Source: Sphaerisporangium corydalis (GTDB lineage Bacteria > Actinomycetota > Actinomycetes > Streptosporangiales > Streptosporangiaceae). Taken from it: a stretch of DNA of 64,000 nucleotides. The translations under genes and the position numbers were made by a program. A model generated the notes under the pieces. The model made no database searches. It saw nothing but the letters and a program-made list of their open reading frames with translations, and was not told the origin of the DNA. This document shows, one piece after another, positions 36,143-46,017 of this stretch. Each line of letters starts with the position of its first letter. The first letter of the stretch is position 1. Location of the stretch: assembly GCF_025506355.1 (NCBI RefSeq), contig NZ_JANZYP010000042.1, positions 1-64,000 of the forward strand. Direction: 5' to 3'.

Positions 36143-36837
36143 ACCCCCTCAAAACCATCATGACGGCTCCTCTCGCTGGCCACCCGGTGATCGAGCTCGC
36201 GGGCGTCACCAAGACCTACCCCGGCGGCGTCACCGCGCTGCGCTCGGTCGACCTGGTCGTCGGCTACGGCGAACTGCTGGCGATCGTCGGGCCGTCGGGC
36301 TCGGGCAAGTCCACGATGCTGAACCTGGTCGGCACGCTCGACCGGCCGTCGCAGGGCACCGTCCGGATCGACGGGCACGACGTGGCGTCGCTGTCCGACC
36401 GGCGGCTCTCCGCGCTGCGCGCCCGGCGCATCGGCTTCGTCTTCCAGCAGTTCCACCTCGCGCCGGGGCGGGACGCGCTGGGCAACGTCGCCGACGGCCT
36501 GCTCTACACCGGCCTCGTCAGGCGGGAACGCGAGCGGCGCGCCGAGGCCGCGCTGGTGCGGGTCGGTCTGGGCGAGCGGCTCACCCACCGCCCCTACCAG
36601 CTCTCCGGCGGCGAACGCCAGCGGGTGGCCATCGCCCGCGCGGTCGCGGGCGACCCGCCGCTGCTGCTCGCGGACGAGCCGACCGGGAACCTCGACTCGG
36701 TCTCCGGAGCCGGGGTGATGGGACTGCTGCGCGAGCTGAACGAGGCGGGCACGACGATCCTGGTCATCACGCACGACCGCGAGATCGCCTCCGCCCTGCC
36801 CCGGCAGGTGCCGATGCGCGACGGGCAGGTGGTCTGA
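36139..36837 (+). CDS. MacB-type ABC transporter ATPase
   Basis: 232 residues. Walker A GPSGSGKST near residue 52, signature LSGGERQRVAIARA, Walker B LLLADEPTGNLD and H-loop ITHDREIA. It belongs to the LolD/MacB group that energises mechanotransmission permeases rather than classic import. It overlaps the adaptor gene by ATGA and is followed immediately by its permease. Confidence 0.94.
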   Translation: MNPLKTIMTAPLAGHPVIELAGVTKTYPGGVTALRSVDLVVGYGELLAIVGPSGSGKSTMLNLVGTLDRPSQGTVRIDGHDVASLSDRRLSALRARRIGFVFQQFHLAPGRDALGNVADGLLYTGLVRRERERRAEAALVRVGLGERLTHRPYQLSGGERQRVAIARAVAGDPPLLLADEPTGNLDSVSGAGVMGLLRELNEAGTTILVITHDREIASALPRQVPMRDGQVV

Positions 36838-36838
36838 G

Positions 36839-38020
36839 ATGTCGCTGCGTCCCGCCCGCCTGCGCCTGTCGGATCTGGCCCGGCTCGGCGGATACGGCCT
36901 GCGCTCGCGCCCGCTGCGCGCCGTGCTGTCGGCGCTGGGCATCGCGATCGGCATCGCGGCGATGACCGCCGTGGTCGGCATCTCCGCCTCCAGCCGCGCC
37001 GACCTCGACCAGGAACTCGCCAAACTCGGCACCAACATGCTGACCGTGTCACCCGGCACGACGATGTTCGGCAAGCAGGCCACGCTGCCCGACGAGTCGA
37101 TCGCCATGATCAAGTGGATCGGCCCGGTACGGTCGGTCACCGCGACCGGCACGCTCAGCGCCACCTACGCCTATCGCAACGACCGGATCCCGGCGGCGCA
37201 GTCCGGCGGCCTGTCCGTGCTCGCCGCCAAGCTCGACCTGCTCGAAACGGTCGGCGGCACGCTCGAACACGGCGCCTGGCTCAACGCGGCCACCGACAGG
37301 TACCCGGCGGTGGTGCTCGGCACGACGGCGGCCGAGCGGCTCGGGAACGTGCCCGCCGTCTACATCGGCGGCCGATGGTGGGTCGTGGTCGGCGTGCTGC
37401 GGAAGGTGCTGCTCGCGCCGGAGCTCGACTCGGCGGTGCTCATGGGGTGGCCGGCGGCCACGACGTACCTGGGCTTCGACGGGCATCCGACGACCGTCTA
37501 CACGCGGTCGGTGGAGTCGCAGGTGGAGGCGGTGCGCGCGGTGCTCGCGCCCACGGCCAACCCGTCGGCGCCGGGCTCGGTGCAGGTCTCGAAGCCGTCC
37601 GACGCGCTGGCCGCGCGCCGGGCCACCAACGCGACCTTCGACGCGCTGCTCCTCGGGTTGGGCGCGGTCGCGTTGCTCGTGGGCGGCATCGGCGTCGCCA
37701 ACACGATGGTGATCTCGGTGCTGGAAAGGCGCTCGGAGATCGGCCTGCGCAGATCGCAGGGCGCCACGAAAGGCCAGGTCCGTACGCAGTTCGTCATGGA
37801 ATCGCTGCTGCTTTCACTGCTCGGCGGCGCGTTCGGCGCGCTGCTCGGCTACCTGGTGACCGGAATGTATGCCACGACACAGAAATGGCCCACGGTCGTC
37901 CCGCTGTGGGTCCTCGCGAGCGCCGTCGGCGCGACGGTGCTGATCGGCGCCCTCGCGGGCCTGTACCCGGCGATCCGCGCCGCCCGCCTGTCCCCCACGG
38001 AGGCCCTGGCGACAACCTGA
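36839..38020 (+). CDS. MacB/FtsX-type permease
   Basis: 393 residues. One N-terminal helix (about 25-47) and a large extracytoplasmic domain (about 50-270, MacB-PCD fold) precede three C-terminal helices in an FtsX domain (GVANTMVISVLERRSEIGLR, then the PAIRAARLSPTEAL end). With the ATPase and adaptor it forms a tripartite export or envelope-stress system under the OmpR-type two-component pair upstream. Confidence 0.93.
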   Translation: MSLRPARLRLSDLARLGGYGLRSRPLRAVLSALGIAIGIAAMTAVVGISASSRADLDQELAKLGTNMLTVSPGTTMFGKQATLPDESIAMIKWIGPVRSVTATGTLSATYAYRNDRIPAAQSGGLSVLAAKLDLLETVGGTLEHGAWLNAATDRYPAVVLGTTAAERLGNVPAVYIGGRWWVVVGVLRKVLLAPELDSAVLMGWPAATTYLGFDGHPTTVYTRSVESQVEAVRAVLAPTANPSAPGSVQVSKPSDALAARRATNATFDALLLGLGAVALLVGGIGVANTMVISVLERRSEIGLRRSQGATKGQVRTQFVMESLLLSLLGGAFGALLGYLVTGMYATTQKWPTVVPLWVLASAVGATVLIGALAGLYPAIRAARLSPTEALATT

Positions 38021-38199
38021 CGAACACCGCTCCGGGGAGGCGCCTTCCGGCTCGTGAACAGTGGGTCTCGCGTGGGGACCTGGGCGGACCGGGATCTCCA
38101 AGATCCGCGTACCGTAGCCTGGGCACCACGATATGGGATGATCGTCGGCCTCGTCCGGCACCGATCGTCCGCCCGGCGCCCGCTTCCCCTGGAGGAACG

Positions 38200-39108
38200 A
38201 TGTGGGAGGAATCCTTCTACCAGCTCGCGACAGCGGCCGCGCGCCAGCAAGGGATGATCACCGCTGCCCAGGCGGCCAGGCTGGGCGTCGACGGCGCGGC
38301 GCTCACCGGCCTCTCCCAGGCGCGCCTGATCATGCAGCTCGACTGGGGGGTCTACGAGCTCGCGGGCGCCTCGCTCGGCCCGATGTACGGCTACCCGTAC
38401 GCGGCCTGGCTGGCCCTGTCGCCCGAGCTGTTCCGCTGGGAGCGCCCCGAACGGCCGGAACGTGACGCGGTGCTGTCGCACGAGTCGGCCTGCCGCCTGC
38501 ATGGCCTCGGCTCGGTGCCGGCCCCGCTGATGGTCTTCACCGCCCCGGACGAGCTGCGGTCGCCCCGCGCCGTCAAGGTCCACGTGGCGAGCCTGGCGGC
38601 CGGCGAGATCGAGGTCGTCAAGGGCACGCCCGTCACCACGCCGCACCGGACGATCCTCGACCTGGTCCGCGACTGGACCAACCCCAACGACGTCCGGAGT
38701 GCCGTGACCGAGGCGGTCCGGGGAGACCTGGTCGACCTGCGGGCCCTGCACGCGGACCTGGCCCCGCTGGCGGACCGGCACGAGTTCCCTGCGGACGGGC
38801 TGGGGTTCGTCCGGTACTTCCTGCCCGACCTGCCACCGGGCCACCTGTCGACCCGCAACCTGCGCGCGCTCGCCGACCTGGTCTCGGGCGACACCGTCGC
38901 GGAGGCACGGCGCCTGCTCGAACCCGTGGTGGCGGCGATGCGGGCCGCCATCCCCACCACGAACGGAGGGGGGGACGGGGAGGACGAGCTGGCCCGCGAC
39001 CTCGCCGAGGAGCTCGTCGCGCGGATCGAGCTGACCGGCCGGCGTCCGCGCACGACGACCACAGGTCAATCGCCGCGCCCGGGAAGCGACCGTCCGGGAG
39101 GCGGCTGA
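38200..39108 (+). CDS. AbiEi-type antitoxin-domain protein
   Basis: 302 residues. The N-terminal winged helix (MITAAQAARLGVDGAALTGL ... WGVYELAG, about residues 15-60) is followed by an AbiEi C-terminal domain (LSHESACRLHGL, PVTTPHRTILDLVRDW, AVTEAVRGDLVDL). In type IV AbiE systems this protein represses its own operon and counteracts an AbiEii nucleotidyltransferase toxin. No free AbiEii gene follows; the only AbiEii-like domain is inside the 2191-residue protein encoded convergently. GGAGG lies 4 bases before the ATG. Its last 43 bases overlap the convergent gene at 39066. Confidence 0.85.
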   Translation: MWEESFYQLATAAARQQGMITAAQAARLGVDGAALTGLSQARLIMQLDWGVYELAGASLGPMYGYPYAAWLALSPELFRWERPERPERDAVLSHESACRLHGLGSVPAPLMVFTAPDELRSPRAVKVHVASLAAGEIEVVKGTPVTTPHRTILDLVRDWTNPNDVRSAVTEAVRGDLVDLRALHADLAPLADRHEFPADGLGFVRYFLPDLPPGHLSTRNLRALADLVSGDTVAEARRLLEPVVAAMRAAIPTTNGGGDGEDELARDLAEELVARIELTGRRPRTTTTGQSPRPGSDRPGGG

Positions 39109-39449
39109 CCGGGAAGCGACTGACCGGGAAGCGATCGCCCGGGAGGCGGCTGACCGGGGGGTGCCTCGCCGGGGTAGAGGTCGTGCCAGAGGCGCCGCAG
39201 AAAACGCGGCGCGTTCCTGTCGAAGTACCTCACCCGGCGGCGCAGCTCCTCCTCGGGCACCCGCTCGGGGTGCGCCAAGGCGAGACGCAGGTCCTGCTTG
39301 AACAGGGCCATCTCGTGGTCGTGCTCGCGCCGCGCGCGCCGCACGAGCCCGCCGTACGCCTCCTCGTCGGCCTCCGGATGGCAGTAGGTGCCCGCCACCC
39401 GCAGCAGCGTGGCGAAAGAAGCGCCGGGCGGGCGGAACGGCTCATCCAT
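39066..39449 (-). CDS. Candidate immunity protein for the giant toxin-like protein
   Basis: 127 residues starting MDEPFRPPGASFATLLRVAG. It is rich in charged helices (RRARREHDHEMALFKQDLRL) and ends in a PPGRSLPGQ-type repeat. It begins inside the last codons of the 2191-residue gene (ATGGATGA overlap), the position where immunity genes of polymorphic toxins usually sit. I do not recognise the family, so the role rests on position. Confidence 0.65.
   Translation of the reverse strand: MDEPFRPPGASFATLLRVAGTYCHPEADEEAYGGLVRRARREHDHEMALFKQDLRLALAHPERVPEEELRRRVRYFDRNAPRFLRRLWHDLYPGEAPPGQPPPGRSLPGQSLPGQPPPGRSLPGRGD
39083..39160. repeat. Short direct repeats shared by two convergent gene ends
   Basis: CGGGAGGCGGCTGACCGGG occurs at 39095-39113 and 39140-39158 (45 bases apart), interleaved with three copies of GGGAAGCGA. 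On the minus strand this encodes the PPGRSLPGQ-type repeat tail of the candidate immunity protein; on the plus strand the first part lies within the end of the AbiEi-type gene. Confidence 0.7.
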
Positions 39450-42400
39450 CGGTTCTCCCCTCCTTGGCGAACGGCGGCTCCATGAACATCGTGATGACCT
39501 CGTAGCCGTCGCCGACGGAGTTCGGCGTGAACAGGAAGTCGATGGTGCCGCCCTCGAAGGTGTCGATCCTGGTCGCGGTGGGCTCGGGCACGTCCGGCTC
39601 GCGTCCCGCCCGCCTGGCCTCCACCCACGTCTCGCGCGCCTCCTGCGCCACCCCCACGCTGCCGGCCAGGGGATCGAGCAGGTAGCCGACGCAGTACCGA
39701 TGCCCGTCCGGCCCGAGCAGGTCGGCGATCGGCAGCGACACCCGGTCGGGACGAATGTCGGGGTCGACGTACATGTGGAGGGACTTCTGCACCTCCGGGT
39801 GCTCAAGCCCCCGGGCGAGCGCCGTGGCGAACGCGGTGAGGTCCGGGATGGACGTGGCCACGTCGGGGCAGCGGTGCCAGCGGTCGCCCCCGCGATACGC
39901 GTCGACCCCCCAGGCGCGCAGGACCGGGTCGGTCTGCGCGGGATCCTCCAGCCGGGTGGCGCGGCGATGAAGCGCGGCCTCGTCGACGTGCCCGGCGTGC
40001 CGCTCCAAGACGTGCGACCTGCCGAGGTCGAGGGCCGCGACGACGCGCTGGACGTCCGGGTGGAGGTTGCGCGCCGGGGCGAGCCACGGCCGCCTCTCGG
40101 CGTTGGCGGCGATGTACGCGACCGCGTCCCGCCTGGTCATCTCGGGGAGCCCGGCCTGGGTGGCGTCGAACCTCTCCAGCACCTCCCGGGGCGTGGGCCG
40201 CCCCTCACCGAGAGGAACGTCGAGCCGTTCGGCGAACCGCGGGGGCGGCGCGTCGCCGCCGAGGTCGAACGGCGCGATGCGGCGGGCCGCGTTGACCTGG
40301 ACCGCCTCGTCGATCGCCTCCCGCAGGTGGTGGATCTCTCCCTCGTCGAGGCGGAAGATCCGGAGGTCGTCGACCGCCTGGCGGCGGAAGTCCGGGCTAT
40401 CCAGAAGGTCCTTGATTATCCCGGCGACGGCCTGGCCGCGCCGCTCGGGCGGGGCGTCGAAGGCGTCGCCGATCCGCGCCGTCTCGGCGGGGGGAAGCTC
40501 GTGCTCGGAGACGAGCATCCTGTACGGGTGCACGATCGAGGCGCCCTCGTAGCTGGAGTCGGTGTCGAAGCGCGGTTCGATCACGCCCTTGAGCGTGAGC
40601 CGGATGGCGTCCCACTTGCGGCCGGCCTCCTGCGGGATGGCGACCTCGGTGCGCAGCCATCGGTGGAGCTCCTCGGTGTAGAACCGGCTCCGCCTCCAGT
40701 CCGCGTCGTCCCAGGAGTACCACTCCTCGGCCTTGAGCAGCACCCCGCGGCCGAGCCGCCGCGGCCACTCGGCGAGCTCCCCGCTCTCGACCAGCCGGTT
40801 GATCCGGTCGGCGGTCACCGCCACCTTCGCGGGGAGGTAGACGGCCACCGGCGCGCCCCTGCGGTTGGCCGGGTCGGGCAGGTCGGGGCCGTACAGCACG
40901 CGCCGCATCGCGTCCAGCGGCGGGGGAAGCCGGTCACGGGTCCCGCGGAACGCGGTCACCGGACGGGCCGAGGTGTCGAAGTACGGATTGCCCTGCTCGT
41001 CGTGCACCGCTTCTGTGCGGCCGTACTGCCAGTCCGCCCAGTAGAGCTGCCAGCGGTTTCCCTTGTTGCCGTCGTGCTCACGGGCCTCGAAGTACACCGT
41101 CGGCACCCCGAGGACGGCAGGCATCTCCAGCACGCCGCTCTCCACGCCGATCTGCACGATGTCCCGCTCGGTGTTGAGCCGGTGGAAGAACAGCGCCTGC
41201 TCGGCGTGGTTCAGGCGCACGCCGTCGTTGCGCGCCGCGTCCCAGAACTTCACCAGGGTCGAGGAGTCGACGCCGTCCAGAACGCCTTCGCGATCCCACG
41301 CCTCGCGCAGCTCGGGGCGCCTGGCGAACAGGTCGTCCCCCACCAGGAGGATGTGCCGGTCGGGCTGTGACTCGCGCAGCGTCTCGATGGTCTGGCGGAG
41401 GATCTCCGGCCGGGTGTCCAGGTGCGGGCCGTGCCGGCCCCCCACCGGCTGTGCGCGGGTCTCCCTGACCCACAGCAGCGCGTACTTCTCCCGGCCCGTG
41501 CCCGTGCTCCGGGGCCGCTGCCTCTCGTTCGCCGCGTACACGCGCTCGGCCACCGCCTGGGCCCGCGCGTCGCGCGACCTCGCGGTCTCCCGGGTGCCGC
41601 GCATGCCGTCGACCATGGCCTGGCGCGCCTCGACCGGCGTCTCACGGACCCTGTCCAGCGCGAACATGTGCGACCTGACCCAACGGGTCTCGCTGTAGTG
41701 CGACTCCTGCGCCGAGTCGGCGTGCGCCAGCCGGACGCGGTGCGGCTCGATGCCGTACTCGTCGATGAAGCGCCGCCGCATCGCGAGCGCGTCGCCGAGC
41801 GGCTGGGCGTGCAGGTCGACGAGGTCTCCGCTCAGCACGGTGGGGTCGACGCCGTGGATGGGCAGGCCCCGCAGCGCCCGCCGCACCGCCACGGCGTTGG
41901 CCTCGTCGGCGGTCATGCCCTCGGGGACGGCGTCCAGATGGGAGAAGTGCGTCTCGTTGGCCTCCCACTGGAAGGTGCCGAAGGTCCGATCCGGCATGTA
42001 CGCGATCTCGACCGTGGTCTTCGGGTCGGCCATCAGCGCCGCGGCGTGGATGTAGACCTCGCCGCTCTGGTGGGTGTACAGGCGGAGGCTCTTGTTGTCC
42101 AGGTCGGAGATCCGGGTCGGTTCGTACCCGGAGGGGGCCATCAGCTCCTTGCGGACATAAGTGATCTTCTCCCCGGTCGTCAGGTCGGTCCGTGCCTTGA
42201 GCGCGTCGAGCCGCGCTTCGAGGCCGCGCGGGTCATCCGGTCCCGACGAAAGCTCGTTCCACCGTGCGATCATGTCCCGCTCGGCGACCGCCTTGGACGG
42301 CGGCGCGTGCCCGGTGGCCTCGATCGGCCGCACCGGCCCCTCGGGCGCGACGTCGGCGGCGCGCGCCTGGTACGGGTGCGCCGTACCGGACACGCCGTCG

Positions 42401-45400
42401 GTGGACGCGGCAGGTGTGATTCCGGCCTCCGTGACCGTGAACTCCGGGCCGGGGAGCCGTTCCGGCGTCCGTTCGACCCATTGCCGGGTGGCGGGGTTCC
42501 AGTCCGCGTTCGGCGGGTCGTGCGCCAGGAGCGGGTCGAGGAAGGCCGAGGCCAGCGGTGTGGCCTCCAGCAGCGACAGGTACGGCATCCCGGGGGTGGT
42601 CGCGAGGTACTTCGCGATGGCCTTGCCCCAGTTAGGGTTGGGCAGCTCGAACCGGTCGGGCACCTGCAGGTTCTCGCCCCATTCGATCCTCATCGCGAAC
42701 TCGCCGCGCAGCATGGCGTGCGTGGCGGGCCCGTCCCAGGGGTGGTTCAGGGCGAGGAACAGCGTGTCGACCAGGTCCTGTGAGCGGTAGGGCAGATCAC
42801 CGGACTTGCAACTGAACAGTCCCCCGCCCCTGGACACGCAGTCGAGGCACTTGGTGTCCAACGTCCTGATGCCGTGGGTGAACATACCCGAGATCTTGTG
42901 GGCGAGAGTGTCCTCCCTGGAGATGACGCGCAGGTCAGGTCGCTCGTGCGGGGAGCCGGTGCTCATGATGTGCTCGGGGAACGGGATGATCTCCGGCGTC
43001 TTCCAGAGCGGCCGGGCCGGCGGGACCAGGTCGACGCTCAGCTCCATGAGCGGCATGTCGCCGAGGAGTACGGTGTGCGCGATCCGCACCGCCTCGCCGT
43101 GCATCAGCGGGACCTCGGACTTCGGCTCGAACCTCAGATGGTCCCCAAGGTCGAGCCGCAGCGCCTCGGAGTACTCGGCGGCCATGCGTACGGGGTCGGT
43201 GTCGCCCTGCCGTACGAGGTCGATGTCGGTACTCGCCCGGCTGTCCGGGTGCCGGGCGAGCAGAGACTGCCCGCCCTTGAGCATCCAGCCGTCCGGGCTG
43301 GCGGAGAAGATCCGCGCGAGCGCGCGCTGGAGGGCGAACTGCTGCATGGCGTCCAGAGGCGTGGTGCCCTGGCGTTCAGCCTCGGCCCGCACCCGCCCAC
43401 CAAGATCGCGCCAGAACTCGGAGAACGGAACACCCGCGGGACCGCCCCCGACCTGATGCCCGCCCGCGGGACCGAATCCGACCCCCGGCGAGCCGGCCCC
43501 GTCGTCCCCATCAGACCGCCCCTGACCGTCCCCATCGGATCCCGCCCGACCGTCGCCATCCCTGTCGGACCCCGGCTGACCATCACCATCCCTGTCGGAC
43601 CTCGGCTGACGGTCGCCGTCCTCAGGGGCGCGCCGCCCGGGATCACGATCTCCGGAGAGCCCTTCGGGACGCCCACCGCCCACCGCCCGATCCTCGGGAA
43701 CGCGCCGCCCGGGAACATCGTCACCGGAGTGACCTCCGGAAAGGGCGTCCGGACGCGCCCCGCCCGCCGCCCGGTCCGTCCAGTGCGCCGCCGCCCGATC
43801 CCCACCGTCCGCGGACGGGTGGGCGCGCGCGGGCAAGGACCCCTCGGAATGCGCCGTCTTGACCGCTTCCGGGTGCGTGGCCAACGCCGTCGCCACCCCG
43901 TCCGGCGAGGTGGTCGCCGGGTGACCCGCCTGCTCGGCCCTCGGCCCGGGATGCGCGTCCTGGACGTCCGGATCGCCCAACGCCTGCGCCACCTTGTTGT
44001 ACGAGGGCTCTCCGGTCGCGGGCTCCCGCGACGAAGGCACGCGATCCGCGGACATGTTCCGGGCCACCGCACCGGGCCCGGCGAGTTCGGTCCTCACCTC
44101 GTCACGCGCGACCGCGGGCGCGCCGTCAGCGGCCAGGTCGACGCGCGCGCCGGCCGGACGCCCCCCGCCGGGCGGCAGGTCGTCCCTCGGCTCCGCCGGG
44201 CGTGCCTCCGCCTCCGGCGGCCCCGGCTTCCGTGTCCGGTCGGCGGCGGCCGGGTCGAGCGAGCCGGCCGGGTCGAGCGAGCCGGCCTGGCGGATCCGGT
44301 CGGCCGGCGCGAGGTCGCCGGTGAGGGGCTGCCGCGCGCCGCCCGAGCCCTGCTCGGGACGACCCGCCACCTGGCCGTCCCCCGCGTCGGTGCGAACGGG
44401 TCCCCGCGGGTCGTGACCGGTGACCATCGTCCCGGCGCCGGGATCGTGGTCGCCGGCCGGCCGTACATGAGTGCCGGGCGGGACGGGCTCCCCGAGGGCG
44501 GGGCCGTGCGCACCGGCCGGGGAAGCCTGGGCGTCCAGGCCGGACAGCTCGGTATGGACGGGGATCGACGCCCCCGGAGAGGCCTGGGCGTGACCGGCGG
44601 CAGGGTGGACGTGGCCTGCCATGGTCTGCCCCGAGGACACCTCCCCCCGCGTCCCGGGGACGGCGAACCCTTCGGCGGTGCTGGAGCCGTGGAGGGCGTT
44701 CGTGGCCTCGGCGTGGACGCCCATGCCGACGGCCATCAGCAGGTTCTCACCCCACCTGATCTCGTGCCAGTTGACGTTCCCGTGGTTCTGCAGCGCGTTC
44801 CCGCCGACGTCGGTGCTGATGTTGACGGTGGCGTTCACACCCGTGTGCAGGGCCAGACGACCCGGGGTGGAGTCGGTGAACACCGCCGCGAGGGAGCTGC
44901 CGTTCGTGGCGGCGTCACCCATCACGCGGTACATCGCGCCGGTCATCCCGCCGCCGGCCGCACCGAGCGCCACCGATTCGTTGAACGCGCGGGCGTCGAA
45001 ACCCTCCTGCAGGCCGTACCAGTGGCGGCTGCCCTGGACGACGAGGTTCAGACCGCCGACGTAGACGGCGCCGGCCGCGGCGGCGCGGGCCTCGGCCGTG
45101 CGCAGCATCGCCGACAGGTTCAGCCCGGCGACGCGGGTCTCGGTCAACGCGGTGAGCTGCGCGGCGGGTCCGGCGGGGGTCGGGGCGAAGATGCGCGCGA
45201 CCGCCCACAGGCCGAACAGATAAACCGTCGACAGGTAGAACTGCGCCTTGGCCGACTTGATCTCGTTCGCCAGGGAGCGGCAGAAGGCGGCGAGGCCCTT
45301 GCACGCGGCCAGGGCGTCGGCGAGATACCCGCCACCGGCGTTGGCCAGCGCGGCGAACGAGTTGCCGAACGCCTCGATGTCGGCCCCGGCGTTCTCGGTG

Positions 45401-46017
45401 GAGATCCGCGAGGCGTGCCCCGCGGCGCTGTCGGTCACCTCTTCGATGACCTGGGCCATCCGGTCGAAGGCCGCCGCCACGCGCTCCATGCCCATCGAGT
45501 CACCGTCGGGCATCCTGCAGTTGACGGTTATCAGCTGCAGGAACGGCTCGACCTCGTGGTACCAGGCCGGCGGCGGGTCGTCGCGCACCAGGTGATCGGC
45601 CTCGGGCCCGGCCACCCGCCGGATCGTGGACGCCTCGCCGGAGGCCACCCTGTCCCCGTCGAGATCGAAGCGGGGGTTGTCGCCGGACTCGACCTGCGCC
45701 CAGCGCTGTGCCATGCGGACCGCTCCGACCGCGTGCCCCCGCAGGGCCAGCGCGAGCTGTGCGATGCCGTCGAGCAGCTCGTCGCGCGCCTCCCGGAACC
45801 CGATGCCCTCGGCCGATCCGTCGAAGAAGGCCCGCCCGAGCTCGTCGTTACCCCAGGGCGACCCCTCCGCGTTCAGCGCACTGACCAGCCCGACCAGGCC
45901 GGCCGTCAGCACCAGTCCCGCGTCGGCGATCACCTCGGCGGCCGCCGTGATCTTGTTCGGATAGACCTCTACGTACCCCACGCGCCGGCCGTAGCCGTCA
46001 ACCCCCCGAATAGCCAA
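39442..46017 (-). CDS. Giant polymorphic-toxin-like protein with internal AbiEii-type nucleotidyltransferase
   Basis: 2191 residues. N terminus: a WXG100-like helical domain (about 1-110, with SPWGNDELG), a second helical WXG100-like module (about 150-270) and a hydrophobic Ala/Gly-rich region (to about 440). A long Pro/Gly/Asp linker with DRDGDGQPGS repeats reaches about 850. An AbiEii-like domain follows (about 860-1180, MLKGGQSLLARHPDSR then TDIDLVRQG). A GT-B-like region (about 1500-1720) contains ILLVGDDLF and IGVESGVLEMPAVLGVPTV. The last 200 residues carry HVLERH near 2004 and may be a further toxin domain. It starts at TTG behind GGGGGA. It was probably exported by type VII secretion, acting on rival or host cells. 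Confidence 0.8.
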   Translation of the reverse strand: MAIRGVDGYGRRVGYVEVYPNKITAAAEVIADAGLVLTAGLVGLVSALNAEGSPWGNDELGRAFFDGSAEGIGFREARDELLDGIAQLALALRGHAVGAVRMAQRWAQVESGDNPRFDLDGDRVASGEASTIRRVAGPEADHLVRDDPPPAWYHEVEPFLQLITVNCRMPDGDSMGMERVAAAFDRMAQVIEEVTDSAAGHASRISTENAGADIEAFGNSFAALANAGGGYLADALAACKGLAAFCRSLANEIKSAKAQFYLSTVYLFGLWAVARIFAPTPAGPAAQLTALTETRVAGLNLSAMLRTAEARAAAAGAVYVGGLNLVVQGSRHWYGLQEGFDARAFNESVALGAAGGGMTGAMYRVMGDAATNGSSLAAVFTDSTPGRLALHTGVNATVNISTDVGGNALQNHGNVNWHEIRWGENLLMAVGMGVHAEATNALHGSSTAEGFAVPGTRGEVSSGQTMAGHVHPAAGHAQASPGASIPVHTELSGLDAQASPAGAHGPALGEPVPPGTHVRPAGDHDPGAGTMVTGHDPRGPVRTDAGDGQVAGRPEQGSGGARQPLTGDLAPADRIRQAGSLDPAGSLDPAAADRTRKPGPPEAEARPAEPRDDLPPGGGRPAGARVDLAADGAPAVARDEVRTELAGPGAVARNMSADRVPSSREPATGEPSYNKVAQALGDPDVQDAHPGPRAEQAGHPATTSPDGVATALATHPEAVKTAHSEGSLPARAHPSADGGDRAAAHWTDRAAGGARPDALSGGHSGDDVPGRRVPEDRAVGGGRPEGLSGDRDPGRRAPEDGDRQPRSDRDGDGQPGSDRDGDGRAGSDGDGQGRSDGDDGAGSPGVGFGPAGGHQVGGGPAGVPFSEFWRDLGGRVRAEAERQGTTPLDAMQQFALQRALARIFSASPDGWMLKGGQSLLARHPDSRASTDIDLVRQGDTDPVRMAAEYSEALRLDLGDHLRFEPKSEVPLMHGEAVRIAHTVLLGDMPLMELSVDLVPPARPLWKTPEIIPFPEHIMSTGSPHERPDLRVISREDTLAHKISGMFTHGIRTLDTKCLDCVSRGGGLFSCKSGDLPYRSQDLVDTLFLALNHPWDGPATHAMLRGEFAMRIEWGENLQVPDRFELPNPNWGKAIAKYLATTPGMPYLSLLEATPLASAFLDPLLAHDPPNADWNPATRQWVERTPERLPGPEFTVTEAGITPAASTDGVSGTAHPYQARAADVAPEGPVRPIEATGHAPPSKAVAERDMIARWNELSSGPDDPRGLEARLDALKARTDLTTGEKITYVRKELMAPSGYEPTRISDLDNKSLRLYTHQSGEVYIHAAALMADPKTTVEIAYMPDRTFGTFQWEANETHFSHLDAVPEGMTADEANAVAVRRALRGLPIHGVDPTVLSGDLVDLHAQPLGDALAMRRRFIDEYGIEPHRVRLAHADSAQESHYSETRWVRSHMFALDRVRETPVEARQAMVDGMRGTRETARSRDARAQAVAERVYAANERQRPRSTGTGREKYALLWVRETRAQPVGGRHGPHLDTRPEILRQTIETLRESQPDRHILLVGDDLFARRPELREAWDREGVLDGVDSSTLVKFWDAARNDGVRLNHAEQALFFHRLNTERDIVQIGVESGVLEMPAVLGVPTVYFEAREHDGNKGNRWQLYWADWQYGRTEAVHDEQGNPYFDTSARPVTAFRGTRDRLPPPLDAMRRVLYGPDLPDPANRRGAPVAVYLPAKVAVTADRINRLVESGELAEWPRRLGRGVLLKAEEWYSWDDADWRRSRFYTEELHRWLRTEVAIPQEAGRKWDAIRLTLKGVIEPRFDTDSSYEGASIVHPYRMLVSEHELPPAETARIGDAFDAPPERRGQAVAGIIKDLLDSPDFRRQAVDDLRIFRLDEGEIHHLREAIDEAVQVNAARRIAPFDLGGDAPPPRFAERLDVPLGEGRPTPREVLERFDATQAGLPEMTRRDAVAYIAANAERRPWLAPARNLHPDVQRVVAALDLGRSHVLERHAGHVDEAALHRRATRLEDPAQTDPVLRAWGVDAYRGGDRWHRCPDVATSIPDLTAFATALARGLEHPEVQKSLHMYVDPDIRPDRVSLPIADLLGPDGHRYCVGYLLDPLAGSVGVAQEARETWVEARRAGREPDVPEPTATRIDTFEGGTIDFLFTPNSVGDGYEVITMFMEPPFAKEGRTDG

